DNA of 64,000 bases from positions 1,240,001 through 1,304,000 of the forward strand of contig NZ_LPUX01000053.1 in the NCBI RefSeq assembly GCF_001651865.1, written 5' to 3'. Position numbers and translations under genes: made by a program. Below the pieces are notes generated by a model. The model was given only the letters and a program-made list of their open reading frames with translations. It was not told where the DNA came from and did not search any database. Source of the DNA: Sinorhizobium glycinis. GTDB lineage: Bacteria > Pseudomonadota > Alphaproteobacteria > Rhizobiales > Rhizobiaceae. Shown in pieces: positions 1-8,557 of the stretch. The first letter of the stretch is position 1; every line of letters starts with the position of its first letter.

Positions 1-132
1 GCCGGCTTCCTTGACCGCTGCCAGGATCCACTCGGCCCTAAACGGCGCCTCGAAGGGCGGCACGAGCTCGCCGCCGTGGAGTTCGGTCCTGGCGTCCCGG
101 AGCTTGTGGTCTTCGGAGTAGAAAACGCGCAT
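1..132 (-). CDS. histone deacetylase / acetylpolyamine amidohydrolase family protein (N-terminal fragment)
   Basis: Only the first 44 codons are inside the window; the gene runs off the left edge. The translation opens MRVFYSEDHKLRDARTEL and continues with a segment containing PPFEAPFRAEWIL. This is the usual N-terminus of bacterial class II-like histone deacetylase-family enzymes, which act mostly on acetylated polyamines in bacteria. The zinc-binding Asp/His residues lie further downstream and cannot be checked. Family assignment rests on N-terminal resemblance only. Confidence 0.6.
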   Translation of the reverse strand, partial: MRVFYSEDHKLRDARTELHGGELVPPFEAPFRAEWILAAVKEAG

Positions 133-194
133 TTTGGGGTCCTTCGGGTGGATGCTATTTGGAATTGTTCGATTGCTCGCGGTGCTTGGTAATG

Positions 195-360
195 CCCCTC
201 ATCCGCCTGCCGGCACCTTCTCCTCGCGGGCGGGGCGAAGGGATATGCGGCAGCTTTTGTGTTCTAACACGACCGGCGGAGGATGCGGGATGAGCATGCG
301 GCTTGCCCCTTCTCCCCGTCAAGAACGGGGAGAAGGTCGCGGCAGCGGGATGAGGGGCAA
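195..360. repeat. intergenic mosaic repeat, two inverted halves
   Basis: The left half reads cccctcatccgcctgccggc followed by a C/G-rich hairpin. The right half carries an agaaggt core and ends in atgaggggcaa, roughly the inverse of the left half. The same modules recur around 33335-33555, 37777-37832 and 53169-53333. Such dispersed palindromic modules between genes are typical of rhizobial intergenic mosaic elements. They fill the gap between the histone-deacetylase-family gene and the GNAT gene and probably form hairpins in transcripts. Confidence 0.7.
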
Positions 361-370
361 TCCCGGCTCA

Positions 371-904
371 CTAAGCCACCAGATGCTTGTAAAAGAACGT
401 GGTCGCGCAATAGCGGCCGTCCGGCATCAGCGCATAATCCGGTACGACGCCGGCGCGCAGCCAGCCGAAGCGCTCGTAGATCGCCTCCGCCGGCTCCCCG
501 GTCGCCGTGTCGAGCACCAGTACCCTCCGGCCGTGCCTTTGCGCCTCGGCCTCGGCTCTCTCCATCAACCGGCGGGCAAGGCCGAGGCCGCGCGCGTCGC
601 GATGCACCAGGAGCTTCTTGATGTCGGCGCGATGCGGCTGGTTCGGCATTGTCGCGACACCGAGCTGCACGGTGCCGACCGCCCGGCCATCGACCTCGGC
701 GATGATGAGCACGGTTTCGTTGCGGCCGACTGCGGCGGCGACGCCCTCCCAGAAGGGCGCGGCGGCCTCCGGCGGATAAGGCTGCATGAAGCCGACCGAG
801 GCGCCGCCTTCGACGCAATCGGAGAGGACCTCGGCGAGCGCCGGCAGCGCGGCGCGGGTTTCTTCTTCGGTGAGCACGCGGATCGTTACGTCAGGCATAT
901 TCAC
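371..904 (-). CDS. GNAT family N-acetyltransferase
   Basis: A 177-residue single-domain GNAT protein expected to transfer an acetyl group from acetyl-CoA to an unknown amine. The core beta-strand VGTVQLGV is followed by the acetyl-CoA loop region ADIKKLLVHRDARGLGLARR (Q/RxxGxG/A-like, about residues 93-112) and the late motif EAIYERFGW (about residues 141-149). The start overlaps the stop of the XRE-cupin gene by 4 nt, so the two are probably translationally coupled. This suggests that the regulator controls expression of its own acetyltransferase. Substrate cannot be predicted. Confidence 0.85.
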   Translation of the reverse strand: MNMPDVTIRVLTEEETRAALPALAEVLSDCVEGGASVGFMQPYPPEAAAPFWEGVAAAVGRNETVLIIAEVDGRAVGTVQLGVATMPNQPHRADIKKLLVHRDARGLGLARRLMERAEAEAQRHGRRVLVLDTATGEPAEAIYERFGWLRAGVVPDYALMPDGRYCATTFFYKHLVA

Positions 905-1494
905 ACCTTGGTGCGGCAGAGGATGACGGCGTAATGCGCCGGCTCGTCATAGGAGTTGTGAAAGATATGGGCCTCTTCGAGCCCCATGAAGAGGCAGTCG
1001 CCCGCCTCGAGGATTTGCGGCCCGCTCTCCATCGTCAGTTCCAGTCGTCCGGAGAAGAGCCAGAGGTGCTGGGTGATGCCGCGGTCGGCCGGCTGGCGCT
1101 CGAAGACGACACGGGCGCCCGGCGGAAACTCGACCTCGACGATATCGACCGGCGAGCCGACGCCCTCAGGCGACACCGAGCGGCGCAGATAGCCGCTTTC
1201 CGGGTCGCGCCAAAGCCGCTGCTCCGCCCGTCGGGCGACCGGCGAGGCATTCTCGGCGGTTGAGGCGAAAAGCGCCGAGAGCGTCGTGCCGAGCGCGCTG
1301 CAGAGTCTTGCCAGGAGTTGCGCCGTCGGGCTCGCCTCGCCCCGTTCGATGCGCGAGATCATGGCGCGGCTGACGCCGGAGCGCGTCGACAGCTCGTCCA
1401 GCGTCAAGGCTTGGGCGCTGCGCAGTTCCCGCACGCGCTCGCCGATCGTCCGTTCAAGAGGGGTGACCACCTGTTCCATTATTTGAGATTGCAT
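901..1494 (-). CDS. XRE-family transcriptional regulator with C-terminal cupin
   Basis: An N-terminal helix-turn-helix of the Cro/C1 type (about residues 15-70, with LDELSTRSGVSRAMISRIER) is fused to a C-terminal cupin sensor domain (about residues 110-190, with EAGDCLFMGLEEAHIFHN). At 197 aa the size is normal for this two-domain family, which often represses neighbouring metabolic or export genes and senses a small ligand in the cupin. A palindrome lies across the first ATG, so the ATG at 1479 (MEQVV) is an equally plausible start. The gene is divergent from an MFS transporter and coupled to the GNAT gene. Confidence 0.88.
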   Translation of the reverse strand: MQSQIMEQVVTPLERTIGERVRELRSAQALTLDELSTRSGVSRAMISRIERGEASPTAQLLARLCSALGTTLSALFASTAENASPVARRAEQRLWRDPESGYLRRSVSPEGVGSPVDIVEVEFPPGARVVFERQPADRGITQHLWLFSGRLELTMESGPQILEAGDCLFMGLEEAHIFHNSYDEPAHYAVILCRTKV

Positions 1495-1500
1495 TTCTCA
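1484..1500. promoter_or_regulatory. putative operator palindrome of the XRE-cupin regulator
   Basis: An inverted repeat tgaga-N7-tctca lies in an AT-rich patch between the divergent XRE-cupin and MFS genes. It sits immediately upstream of the alternative start ATG at 1479 and covers the ATG at 1494. A tataat hexamer abuts it at 1501-1506. The position suits autoregulation and joint control of the divergent transporter. This is inference from position and symmetry. Confidence 0.45.
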
Positions 1501-1624
1501 TATAATGGAGTCAAGCCACCGCCCTGCCGCAAAATAAATTTGTCGGATGGCGCTTAGGCGACAATGCGACGGCCGGCTCCGCGCTAGCTTGGCTCCGAAG
1601 TAGCGGCTGCGGGAGGACAAGCAC

Positions 1625-2866
1625 ATGGGCAGCGATCGTTCGTCGCTCCTTTCGATTGCCAGCATCGTCACCTCGATGACCGCTGTCGCCATCGGCAACG
1701 GCATGATGCTCGCCTATGTTCCCTTCGTGCTGACGCGGTCCGCGGCACCGGACTGGATTCCGGGTGCTGCGGTCACGGCGATCGCCTTCGGCGGCCTGAT
1801 CGGTTGCGTGCTGGCCGGTCCGCTGATCCGCCGCGTCGGCCATGCGCGGGCCTTCTCCTGCTCCATGGCGCTCGTCATCCTTGCGGCCGTGCTGATCAGC
1901 CTCGGCGTCCACCCGATCCTCTGGATCTTTGCCCGCGCCCTCTACGGCGCGGCCGCCAATACCAACTTCATCATCACCCAGAGCTGGCTCAACCACGCGA
2001 GCGACAACCATTGGCGCGGCAAAGCCATGGCGCTCTTCTACATGGCCTATGTGATCGGGCTCGGGGCCGGGGCCTGGCTCTTCGGCCGCATTCCGGTCGA
2101 CGGCAACATCGCCCCTATCGTCACGATCTTCTTCACGGCGCTCGCCATATTGCCGATCGGGCTGACGCGCCTGCCGACGCCGCCGGCGCCCGCCAAGGTC
2201 AGCATCGACATCGCCATGGCCTGGCGCAGCTCCCCCGTCGCCCTCATCGGCGTGCTCGCCTCCGGCGGCCTCTCGATGCTAGTGCAGGGCTTCACGCCGA
2301 TCTATGCCGCCGCCAATGCGGTCAGTCAGCGGGACGTGGCGACGCTGATGTTCGTCATGCAGTTCGGGTTGCTCGTCATCCAATATCCGATGGGCGCGCT
2401 TTCCGACCGGATCGACCGGCGCATCGTGCTTGTCGCCACCTGCGCCGTGATCGTGGCGGCGGGCCTCGCGGCACTCGTCGTCTCCTTTGCGAGCCTTCCG
2501 CTGCTCATCCTCGTCTTCGCGCTCTTCGCCGGCGCCGTCGAGACGGTCTATTCAATTGCCAATGCCCATGCCAACGACCGCACCGACCCGGCCGACTACG
2601 TGCCGCTCGCCAGCACCATGCTGGTCGCCTGGTCGGCGGCGGCAACGCTGGTGCCGATGCTCGTGACGCTGCTGACGCCCGCCTTGGGCGCCCACCTGTT
2701 CATCCATGCGACGATCGCCGTCGCCGTCCTCTATGCGGCCTTCGTGCTCATCCGCCTGCGCATGCGCGAACGGGTGCCCCCGCAGCGCTGCGAGACCTTC
2801 GAAATCAAGAGCGCGCAGGTGCCGAACGCGGGCGCGCTCGCCGAGGCGAAAGCGAGGGCGGAATAG
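1625..2866 (+). CDS. MFS transporter (YcaD/CynX-like)
   Basis: A 413-residue inner-membrane transporter with about twelve hydrophobic segments. The first half contains the loop LAGPLIRRVGHARAF (about residues 61-75), the usual G-x3-R-x-G-R region between helices 2 and 3. The second half contains MGALSDRIDRRIVL (about 256-269), its pseudo-repeat. The pattern resembles YcaD/UMF-type MFS permeases of unknown substrate. A GGAGG-like ribosome site lies about 8 nt before the ATG. It is divergent from the XRE-cupin regulator, which probably controls it. The C-terminus is a short charged cytoplasmic tail. Confidence 0.85.
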   Translation: MGSDRSSLLSIASIVTSMTAVAIGNGMMLAYVPFVLTRSAAPDWIPGAAVTAIAFGGLIGCVLAGPLIRRVGHARAFSCSMALVILAAVLISLGVHPILWIFARALYGAAANTNFIITQSWLNHASDNHWRGKAMALFYMAYVIGLGAGAWLFGRIPVDGNIAPIVTIFFTALAILPIGLTRLPTPPAPAKVSIDIAMAWRSSPVALIGVLASGGLSMLVQGFTPIYAAANAVSQRDVATLMFVMQFGLLVIQYPMGALSDRIDRRIVLVATCAVIVAAGLAALVVSFASLPLLILVFALFAGAVETVYSIANAHANDRTDPADYVPLASTMLVAWSAAATLVPMLVTLLTPALGAHLFIHATIAVAVLYAAFVLIRLRMRERVPPQRCETFEIKSAQVPNAGALAEAKARAE

Positions 2867-2947
2867 CCGCGCCAGGTGCCGATTTATAGTGAACGAAGCC
2901 TTCATTTCCCGCTTTGCGCCGCCTGATCGCGCTGCTATATGCGGCCC

Positions 2948-4774
2948 ATGAGCACACCATCTTCCAAGACGCCCCTGTCGCATATCCGCAACTTCTCGAT
3001 CGTGGCCCATATCGACCACGGCAAGTCGACTCTCGCCGACCGGCTGATCCAGCTGACCGGCGGGCTTGCCGAGCGCGAGATGTCCGAGCAGGTGCTGGAC
3101 AGCATGGATATCGAGCGCGAGCGCGGCATCACCATCAAGGCCCAGACGGTGCGCCTGCACTACAAGGCCAATGACGGCGACACCTATGTGCTGAACCTGA
3201 TCGACACGCCCGGCCATGTCGACTTCGCCTACGAGGTGTCGCGTTCGCTGTCGGCCTGCGAGGGTTCGCTGCTCGTCGTCGACGCCAGCCAGGGCGTCGA
3301 GGCCCAGACGCTCGCCAATGTCTACCAGGCGATCGACAACAACCACGAGCTCGTCACCGTACTCAACAAGATCGACCTGCCGGCGGCCGAGCCCGACCGT
3401 ATCAAGGAGCAGATCGAGGAAGTGATCGGCATCGACGCCTCCGATGCGGTGCTGATCTCGGCGAAGACCGGCCTCGGCATTCCGGACGTCCTGGAAGCGA
3501 TCGTCCACAAGCTGCCGGCGCCGAAGAGCCCCGGCGGCGACAAGGCGCCCTTGAAGGCGCTGCTCGTCGACAGCTGGTACGACACCTATCTCGGCGTCAT
3601 GGTTCTGGTGCGCATCATCGACGGGGTGCTGACCAAGGGCCAGACGATCCGCATGATGGGCACCGGCGCCAAATACACGATCGAGCGCGTCGGCGTGCTG
3701 ACCCCGAAGATGGTGGCGATGGATTCGCTCGGCCCCGGCGAGATCGGCTTCATCACCGCCTCGATCAAGGAAGTGGCCGATACCCGCGTCGGCGACACGA
3801 TAACCGACGACAGGCGTCCGACGGCGGACGCCCTTCCGGGCTTCAAGCCGGCGCAGCCGGTGGTCTTCTGCGGCCTCTTCCCGGTCGATGCGGCGGATTT
3901 CGAGGAGCTGCGCGGCGCCATGGGCAAGCTGCGCCTCAACGACGCGTCCTTCTCCTTCGAGATGGAATCCTCCGCCGCGCTCGGCTTCGGCTTCCGCTGC
4001 GGCTTCCTCGGGCTCCTGCATCTGGAAATCATCCAGGAGCGCCTGTCGCGCGAGTTCGACCTCGACCTGATCGCCACCGCCCCTTCGGTCGTTTATCAGC
4101 TGACCATGACCGACGGCACCGAGAAGGAGCTGCACAACCCGGCCGACATGCCCGACGTCGTCAAGATCGCCGAATTCCGCGAGCCGTGGATCAAGGCAAC
4201 GATCATGACGCCCGACGAATATTTGGGCGGCATCCTGAAGCTCTGCCAGGACCGGCGCGGCATCCAGATCGAGCTCACCTATGTCGGCAACCGGGCGATG
4301 CTCACCTACGACCTGCCACTCAACGAAGTCGTGTTCGACTTCTACGACCGGCTGAAATCCATCTCCAAGGGCTACGCCTCCTTCGACTACCACCTCGCGG
4401 ACTATCGCGAGAGCGACCTCGTCAAGATGTCGATCCTCGTCAACGCCGAGCCGGTCGATGCGCTGTCGATGCTGGTCCATCGCTCGGCCGCGGAAAAGCG
4501 TGGTCGGGTCATGTGCGAGAAACTGAAGGACCTGATCCCGCAGCACATGTTCCAGATCCCGATCCAGGCGGCGATCGGCGGCCGCATCATCGCCCGCGAA
4601 ACGGTGCGCGCGCTCAGGAAGGACGTGACCGCCAAGTGCTACGGCGGCGACGCCACCCGCAAGCGCAAGCTTCTGGAAAAGCAGAAGGAAGGCAAGAAGC
4701 GCATGCGCCAGTTCGGCAAGGTGGAGATCCCGCAGGAGGCGTTCATCGCCGCGCTGAAGATGGGCGATGAGTGA
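2948..4774 (+). CDS. lepA: elongation factor 4 (LepA) GTPase
   Basis: LepA is a ribosome-associated GTPase that back-translocates or remodels stalled ribosomes and helps initiation and assembly. The G1 loop AHIDHGKST, switch I region [14 protein letters not shown]3 DTPGHVDF and G4 NKID are all present. They are followed by EF-G-like domains II, III and V and the LepA-specific basic C-terminal domain ending near [17 protein letters not shown]. The chosen start (MSTPSS) gives 608 aa, the usual length. An ATG nine bases upstream would add MRP. It stands alone here with no obvious terminator before the next, oppositely oriented gene. Confidence 0.97.
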   Translation: MSTPSSKTPLSHIRNFSIVAHIDHGKSTLADRLIQLTGGLAEREMSEQVLDSMDIERERGITIKAQTVRLHYKANDGDTYVLNLIDTPGHVDFAYEVSRSLSACEGSLLVVDASQGVEAQTLANVYQAIDNNHELVTVLNKIDLPAAEPDRIKEQIEEVIGIDASDAVLISAKTGLGIPDVLEAIVHKLPAPKSPGGDKAPLKALLVDSWYDTYLGVMVLVRIIDGVLTKGQTIRMMGTGAKYTIERVGVLTPKMVAMDSLGPGEIGFITASIKEVADTRVGDTITDDRRPTADALPGFKPAQPVVFCGLFPVDAADFEELRGAMGKLRLNDASFSFEMESSAALGFGFRCGFLGLLHLEIIQERLSREFDLDLIATAPSVVYQLTMTDGTEKELHNPADMPDVVKIAEFREPWIKATIMTPDEYLGGILKLCQDRRGIQIELTYVGNRAMLTYDLPLNEVVFDFYDRLKSISKGYASFDYHLADYRESDLVKMSILVNAEPVDALSMLVHRSAAEKRGRVMCEKLKDLIPQHMFQIPIQAAIGGRIIARETVRALRKDVTAKCYGGDATRKRKLLEKQKEGKKRMRQFGKVEIPQEAFIAALKMGDE

Positions 4775-4808
4775 GGACAGCTAACGACTTTCTCGAACCT
4801 GGGGTTCG

Positions 4809-5377
4809 CTACAGGCCATTCTCTGAATCGTCCGCGAGAATCTCTTTGTCGAAATTCAGCTTTGCAATTAGCCGCTCGACCTCCTTGACGCCAATCCGAC
4901 CACTAACTATCACCCGATAAGTAGCTCCGTCCTTCGACAGAATCCCGGATTGAAGCTCTCGCTCCCCCGCCGCAAGAGGTAGAGCGTGCTGCTCGTGGCT
5001 TTTTTTGTTGTCTTTGGTGCTACCGAAGCTTCGCTAACAGACTCGAACTCCGGACCAGGACCTTGGTCTAATTCATTCCGGCTGTCCTCCTCAACTTGCA
5101 CTGCTTGGTGCCCAGACTCTCCGTTCTCTAACGCCGCGTATTCCAAGGTTGCCCTATAGACCCGCAGGACTTCCAGCGCCGCTTTGTGCGTAAAGCTGGA
5201 GCCATGTTCCTTCTCGCGATCACTGGTGAGATAAAACAAAGGTACACTGTCATTTAGACCTTTCGTATCTCCAAATTTCTGCCAGAGCTCCGCGAATATC
5301 TGCGGTTTTAAGGCCGCCGTTTTCTTCGCGGTTGGCCATAACGAAAAGGGCCACAAAACAGATTGGCTGATACCCAA
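4809..5377 (-). pseudogene. hypothetical protein gene with internal -1 frameshift at a poly-A7 run
   Basis: The first frame runs from a TTG near 5377 and encodes LWPTAKKTAALKPQIFAELW and further well-composed sequence up to APKTTKKATSS, then degenerates. In the -1 frame the coding quality resumes (GERELQSGILSKDGATYRVI, then VKEVERLIAKLNFDKEILAD) and ends at a TAG at 4811. The switch point is a run of seven A on the coding strand (5000-5006). Either one A is missing, the gene is dead, or there is recoding. The protein resembles a hypothetical family common on rhizobial replicons and mobile elements; I do not know its function. The true N-terminus is uncertain. Confidence 0.6.
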
Positions 5378-5527
5378 TCTGCAATGTGACCCGTGGTGTC
5401 AGCGGACATGCCCGAATCCGTTGGACGGATAAACTGGAAATGCCGATACTTGAACCGTTTGCCTATTCAGAATCGCATTTCCTGGTCTCCGTTTCAAGAG
5501 GGCACTCCTTCTTTGGAGATCATCATC

Positions 5528-5725
5528 ATGAACGATAATGGCAAGCCGAGCTACACGCTCAGTTTTGAAGATGCCGTCGAGATCTGGCTTCGTAGCTGGA
5601 ACGGAGAGTTCCAGAACCGCATTGCGGCCAGCCTCGACGTCAATCCCGGACGCGTCAACGAAGTGTTGAAGGAACGCAAACACGTCGGCAGTCGGCATGC
5701 AGCCCTAAAGAGGCGAGCCGCGTGA
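5528..5725 (+). CDS. small putative DNA-binding protein
   Basis: A 65-residue protein beginning MNDNGKPSYTLSFEDAVEIW. Residues about 14-50 (DAVEIWLRSWNGEFQNRIAA then LDVNPGRVNEVLKE) look like a compact helix-turn-helix: an amphipathic helix, an ALDVNPGRV-type turn and a recognition helix. The tail is basic. Similar short proteins are frequent in rhizobial accessory DNA. The ATG is preferred because the frame upstream of it lacks protein-like composition. It sits between the frameshifted gene and the palindrome-flanked GIY-YIG gene, in a patch that looks acquired. Confidence 0.65.
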   Translation: MNDNGKPSYTLSFEDAVEIWLRSWNGEFQNRIAASLDVNPGRVNEVLKERKHVGSRHAALKRRAA

Positions 5726-5780
5726 CAGAAGCGGCCGAGCCAGCGCCGATGGCGCTGGCTTTCTTCGACTTATCTATAGT

Positions 5781-6150
5781 GTCATCCTCGGGCTTGACCC
5801 GAGGATCCATGCACAAGCCTACCAAAGCTCGAAATATAGATCGCGCCAGTCCGGATTCATCTTCTCGATGAGCTCTATCTTCCATTGCCGATACCAGCGT
5901 TTGAGGGATTTCTCGCGCTGGATGGCCGTGCCGATCTGCAGATGTTCCTCATACCAGACGAGTCGATTGCATCCATACTTCGACGCAAAGCCCGGCGTCA
6001 GGCCCTCTCGGTGCTCAAAGATACGGCGCTCGAGGCTCGATGTGACGCCAATGTAAAGCGTCCCCCGCTTGTGATTCGTAACGATGTAGACATAGCCGGC
6101 CATGCGCGGAGGATGCTTGGGCATGGATCCTCGGGTCAAGCCCGAGGATG
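5781..6150. mobile_element. palindrome-bounded GIY-YIG element (candidate)
   Basis: A 29-bp sequence with core cctcgggcttgacccgagg sits at 5781-5809 and its inverted copy at 6122-6150. Between them lies a single gene, a GIY-YIG nuclease. The same outward/inward arrangement occurs without a gene at 9363-9492 and 59983-60083. Each 29-mer is itself a palindrome, so the ends would form hairpins. The layout is like REP/BIME sequences with a RAYT transposase, but with a different enzyme. That the nuclease mobilises the repeats is my inference. Confidence 0.5.
5819..6124 (-). CDS. GIY-YIG nuclease family protein
   Basis: A single-domain GIY-YIG protein of about 100 aa (UvrC/SLX1-type catalytic fold). 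The signature is seen as GYVYIVTNHK then LYIGVTSSLERRIFEHREG (Y-V-Y and Y-I-G plus the conserved Arg of the catalytic helix). The later motif RLVWYEEHLQIGTAIQREK and the KxWxRxWKIELIE tail are typical of the small rhizobial GIY-YIG family. The start at 6124 has a GAGG supplied by the flanking palindrome; internal Met at 6103 (MAGYVYI) is an alternative. It is expected to nick or cut DNA; its biological target is unknown. Confidence 0.88.
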   Translation of the reverse strand: MPKHPPRMAGYVYIVTNHKRGTLYIGVTSSLERRIFEHREGLTPGFASKYGCNRLVWYEEHLQIGTAIQREKSLKRWYRQWKIELIEKMNPDWRDLYFELW

Positions 6151-6241
6151 ACGGGAGAGAAAAGCGTCAATAACCAGGTACGGGTGACGTCGCTGTTGGG
6201 CAACCGCCGCCAAGCCCTGCGCGATTGATCTCGCCAGCGCC

Positions 6242-6742
6242 TCAAAGCAAATACCGCTTCGAAATCCGATCAACCAACCGCCCATCCTTCAGCGGCACCG
6301 CCTTGTCGACCCTGTAGTCGACGAAGCCCATCTTGCTGTAGTAGGCGATCCCGCCCACATTGTCGGCGCGGATCGTGGCGTTGATCGCCGTGAGGCCGGC
6401 GTCGCGGGCATGCGCTTTCGTGGCGGCGAAAAGCGCCGTTCCGGCACCGGGTAGCTTCGCATGGGGGCGGGCGAAAGTGCCGATATCCGCCCAGCCTTCC
6501 GGCAGGCCGTCCGAGCGCTCCAGGCCCTGGAAAGCGCAGGGCTGGCCCGAGCCGTCCTCCGCGACGAAGCAACTGACGAAGCCCGGCCCTTCCAGAAAAT
6601 GGCTGACGAAGCTCTCGTCGGTAAACGGTGTTTCGTGCGCCGTGGTACCGCCGATCCTGATGATTTCGTTGAGGAAGGCACAGAGCGCCGGCACGTCTTC
6701 GGCCCGTGCCGGGCGGACATTGATCGTTGTCGCGTCAGCCAT
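6242..6742 (-). CDS. GNAT family N-acetyltransferase
   Basis: A 166-residue GNAT protein with N-terminal INVRPARAEDVPALCAFLNE. The later pattern TAHETPFTDE and the tail GIAYYSKMGFVDYR resemble phosphinothricin/aminoacyl acetyltransferases (PAT/YncA-like). The acetyl-CoA binding region is FARPHAKLPGAGTALFAATK. Predicted to acetylate a small amine such as an amino acid or its analogue. It is followed on the same strand by nothing closely coupled, and precedes the hexapeptide acetyltransferase by 27 bp on the opposite side, so it may be co-transcribed with that gene and the GFA gene. Confidence 0.85.
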   Translation of the reverse strand: MADATTINVRPARAEDVPALCAFLNEIIRIGGTTAHETPFTDESFVSHFLEGPGFVSCFVAEDGSGQPCAFQGLERSDGLPEGWADIGTFARPHAKLPGAGTALFAATKAHARDAGLTAINATIRADNVGGIAYYSKMGFVDYRVDKAVPLKDGRLVDRISKRYLL

Positions 6743-6769
6743 TCATCGTCTCCCGTACTGGATCTCTCC

Positions 6770-7321
6770 TCAGCGAAGAACCCGCGCCGGATTCCCTACC
6801 ACGGTCGCCCCCGGCGCGACATCCCGAGTCACCACCGCGCCGGCCCCGACGATGGCACTATCGCCGATCGTGACGCCGGCCAGCAGAATCGCCCCGCCGC
6901 CGATCCAGACGTCCCTGCCGATCATCACGGGCCGGGCGGTCTCCAACCCGGCGCGGCGGAGCGCCACGTCCTTGTGGTGCTCGGCGCAGTAGATGTGGAC
7001 GCCCGGCCCCAGCATCGAACCCTCGCCGATCGCGACCGGGGCGCTGTCGAGGATGGTGCAGCCGGCGTTCAGGTAGACGCCGGCGCCGAGCGATATGTTG
7101 ATGCCGTAGGAACAATGGAACGGCGCCTCGATCACGACCTCCGCCGCGACGGCCGCGAAGAGCGCCTGCAGCGCCGGGGCCATGCGGCCGCGCTCGTCCG
7201 GCGCCATCGTGTTGTGCTGGTGAACCGCCCGGCGGGCGGCGGCGCGCAGCGCGTCGAGTTCCGGATCGAGGCAGGCATACCACTCGCCCGCCGCCATCTT
7301 TTCGCGCTCGCTCTTCGTCAC
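6770..7321 (-). CDS. sugar O-acetyltransferase (maltose acetyltransferase/NodL-like, hexapeptide repeat)
   Basis: This 183-residue protein opens VTKSEREKMAAGEWYACLDP, the N-terminal mac domain of maltose/galactoside O-acetyltransferases. It continues with left-handed beta-helix hexapeptide repeats (for example AVIGEGSMLGPGVHIY-type turns, IGRDVWIGGGAILLAGVTIG and AIVGAGAVVTRDV). The catalytic His is in YCAEHHKD. A GTG start is chosen because it overlaps the stop of the upstream GFA gene in a GTGA arrangement and gives the usual family length. It acetylates a sugar hydroxyl using acetyl-CoA in the cytoplasm; the sugar is unknown. Confidence 0.87.
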   Translation of the reverse strand: MTKSEREKMAAGEWYACLDPELDALRAAARRAVHQHNTMAPDERGRMAPALQALFAAVAAEVVIEAPFHCSYGINISLGAGVYLNAGCTILDSAPVAIGEGSMLGPGVHIYCAEHHKDVALRRAGLETARPVMIGRDVWIGGGAILLAGVTIGDSAIVGAGAVVTRDVAPGATVVGNPARVLR

Positions 7322-7809
7322 GGCTTCGCCTGCCCCTTTGCCTTGGCGCGCGCCGCATTGAGGCGTTCGAGGCTTTCCCGCGGCCATTCGGCCTGAACGT
7401 CGTAATAGGCGTCGAAGACCCTGGCGCCCGCCGGCAGCGGCACCCAATCGAGTTTCGAGCGCGTGTAGATATGCACGTCCGGCGCAAATGCCGACGGCCG
7501 GTCGAGTGTCGTGAGGCGCAGGAACGAGAGCCACTTGCGGCGACCATAGTCGCTCCAGAGGGCCGACTGGCAAACGGCGCAGCGATAGACGTCGTGCGGA
7601 CGGCCGCTATCGGTCGAGAGCGTCACCATCATGGGCTCGCCCGTCAGGATCTCGAGATTCTCCGCCTCGACGATGCCATTGATCACGAAGGCGCTGCCGA
7701 CCTGCCGCTGGCAATCGCGGCAATGGCAGCAATGGACGAACATCGGCCGGCGCTTCAGCCGATAATGGATGCGGCCGCAGAAGCAGCCGCCTTCGATCGC
7801 TTCACTCAT
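7318..7809 (-). CDS. GFA family (glutathione-dependent formaldehyde-activating-like) protein
   Basis: A 163-residue zinc-binding protein of the GFA/CENP-V fold. The first zinc motif is seen as GGCFCGRIHY, the second as VHCCHCRDCQRQVGSAF, and a third cysteine pair as YRCAVCQSALWSDYG. These give the full C-x-C, C-x2-C and C-x2-C set. Most members have no proven formaldehyde activity, so a thiol-related role is only suggested. The stop overlaps the GTG of the O-acetyltransferase by 4 nt, indicating a two-gene operon. Confidence 0.9.
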   Translation of the reverse strand: MSEAIEGGCFCGRIHYRLKRRPMFVHCCHCRDCQRQVGSAFVINGIVEAENLEILTGEPMMVTLSTDSGRPHDVYRCAVCQSALWSDYGRRKWLSFLRLTTLDRPSAFAPDVHIYTRSKLDWVPLPAGARVFDAYYDVQAEWPRESLERLNAARAKAKGQAKP

Positions 7810-7928
7810 CCCGTCACCTCCTCATTGGCCCGAGATGACCACGGGTGACGCGGCCGTTCAAGTGCTGCTCCGAGGAGACGCGGTACTGAGGACCCGGCGG
7901 GGGTACGCCCGCGTCCTCGGCGCAAGAT

Positions 7929-8378
7929 TCAGAATTGCTTGCCGAGCTTGGCGTCGACCGACTGGCCGTTGGCGCCGCGGACGGCGAAGAAGAAGGTGAT
8001 CGCCGCCCAGAGGATCGACTTCTCGGCGCCGCCGAGGCCCTGGCCCTGGACGATGCCGTGGAAATAGACCGTGACGAGCAGGACGATGGTCGCCGCAAAG
8101 GCGGCGGGCCGGGTCAGGAAGCCGATGGCGATGAAGATGCCGCCGAAGAATTCGGTGGCGGAAAGCAGCGGCGACCAGAGGACGCCCGGATAGAAGCCCA
8201 GCCCCTCGACCATGCCGACGGCGCCGAACGGATCGAGGATCTTGCCGTAGCCGTGGGTGACGAGCAGCGCGCCCGCCAGCACGCGCAGCAGCGTTTCGGC
8301 AAAAGCGTCGAGCGGCAGGTAGATTTTTTCGAGCGCCGGCAGGATGGTCCGCGGGCGGCTGTTGGTTGCAGTGGTCAT
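7929..8378 (-). CDS. DoxX family membrane protein
   Basis: A 149-residue inner-membrane protein with four predicted helices. The family features are LLRVLAGALLVTHGYGKIL in helix 1, SATEFFGGIFIAIGFLTRPA in the helix 2-3 region, and a C-terminal tail FFAVRGANGQSVDAKLG. DoxX-like proteins are linked to quinone or thiosulfate redox processes and oxidative stress in some bacteria, but the specific role is unknown here. The ATG giving MTTATNSRP is chosen over an upstream in-frame ATG because it lies close to the conserved region. Confidence 0.85.
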   Translation of the reverse strand: MTTATNSRPRTILPALEKIYLPLDAFAETLLRVLAGALLVTHGYGKILDPFGAVGMVEGLGFYPGVLWSPLLSATEFFGGIFIAIGFLTRPAAFAATIVLLVTVYFHGIVQGQGLGGAEKSILWAAITFFFAVRGANGQSVDAKLGKQF

Positions 8379-8557
8379 GCTATCCCCTCTCGCAATGTGT
8401 TGCATGCCAAAGTCTCTTGCCGCACATCCCTTCAAAAACAAGGACCGCGCGATAAAAACATGATTGCTCCAGTTGACAATTGTGTGAAGAGCCGGTGAGG
8501 CGCCGGTTGTTCCGCGCCGGTCGGAAAGCTATGGTGGCCGAAAACAGGACATTTCGC

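Noticed and set aside
1504..1620. Sigma-70-like promoter for the MFS gene near tataat at 1501
   Set aside because: No -35 element at acceptable spacing; only the operator-like palindrome is reported.
2552..4546. Very long open frame antisense to lepA (664 codons)
   Set aside because: Its composition mirrors the GC-rich third positions of lepA; the protein has no sensible motifs, and lepA is certain.
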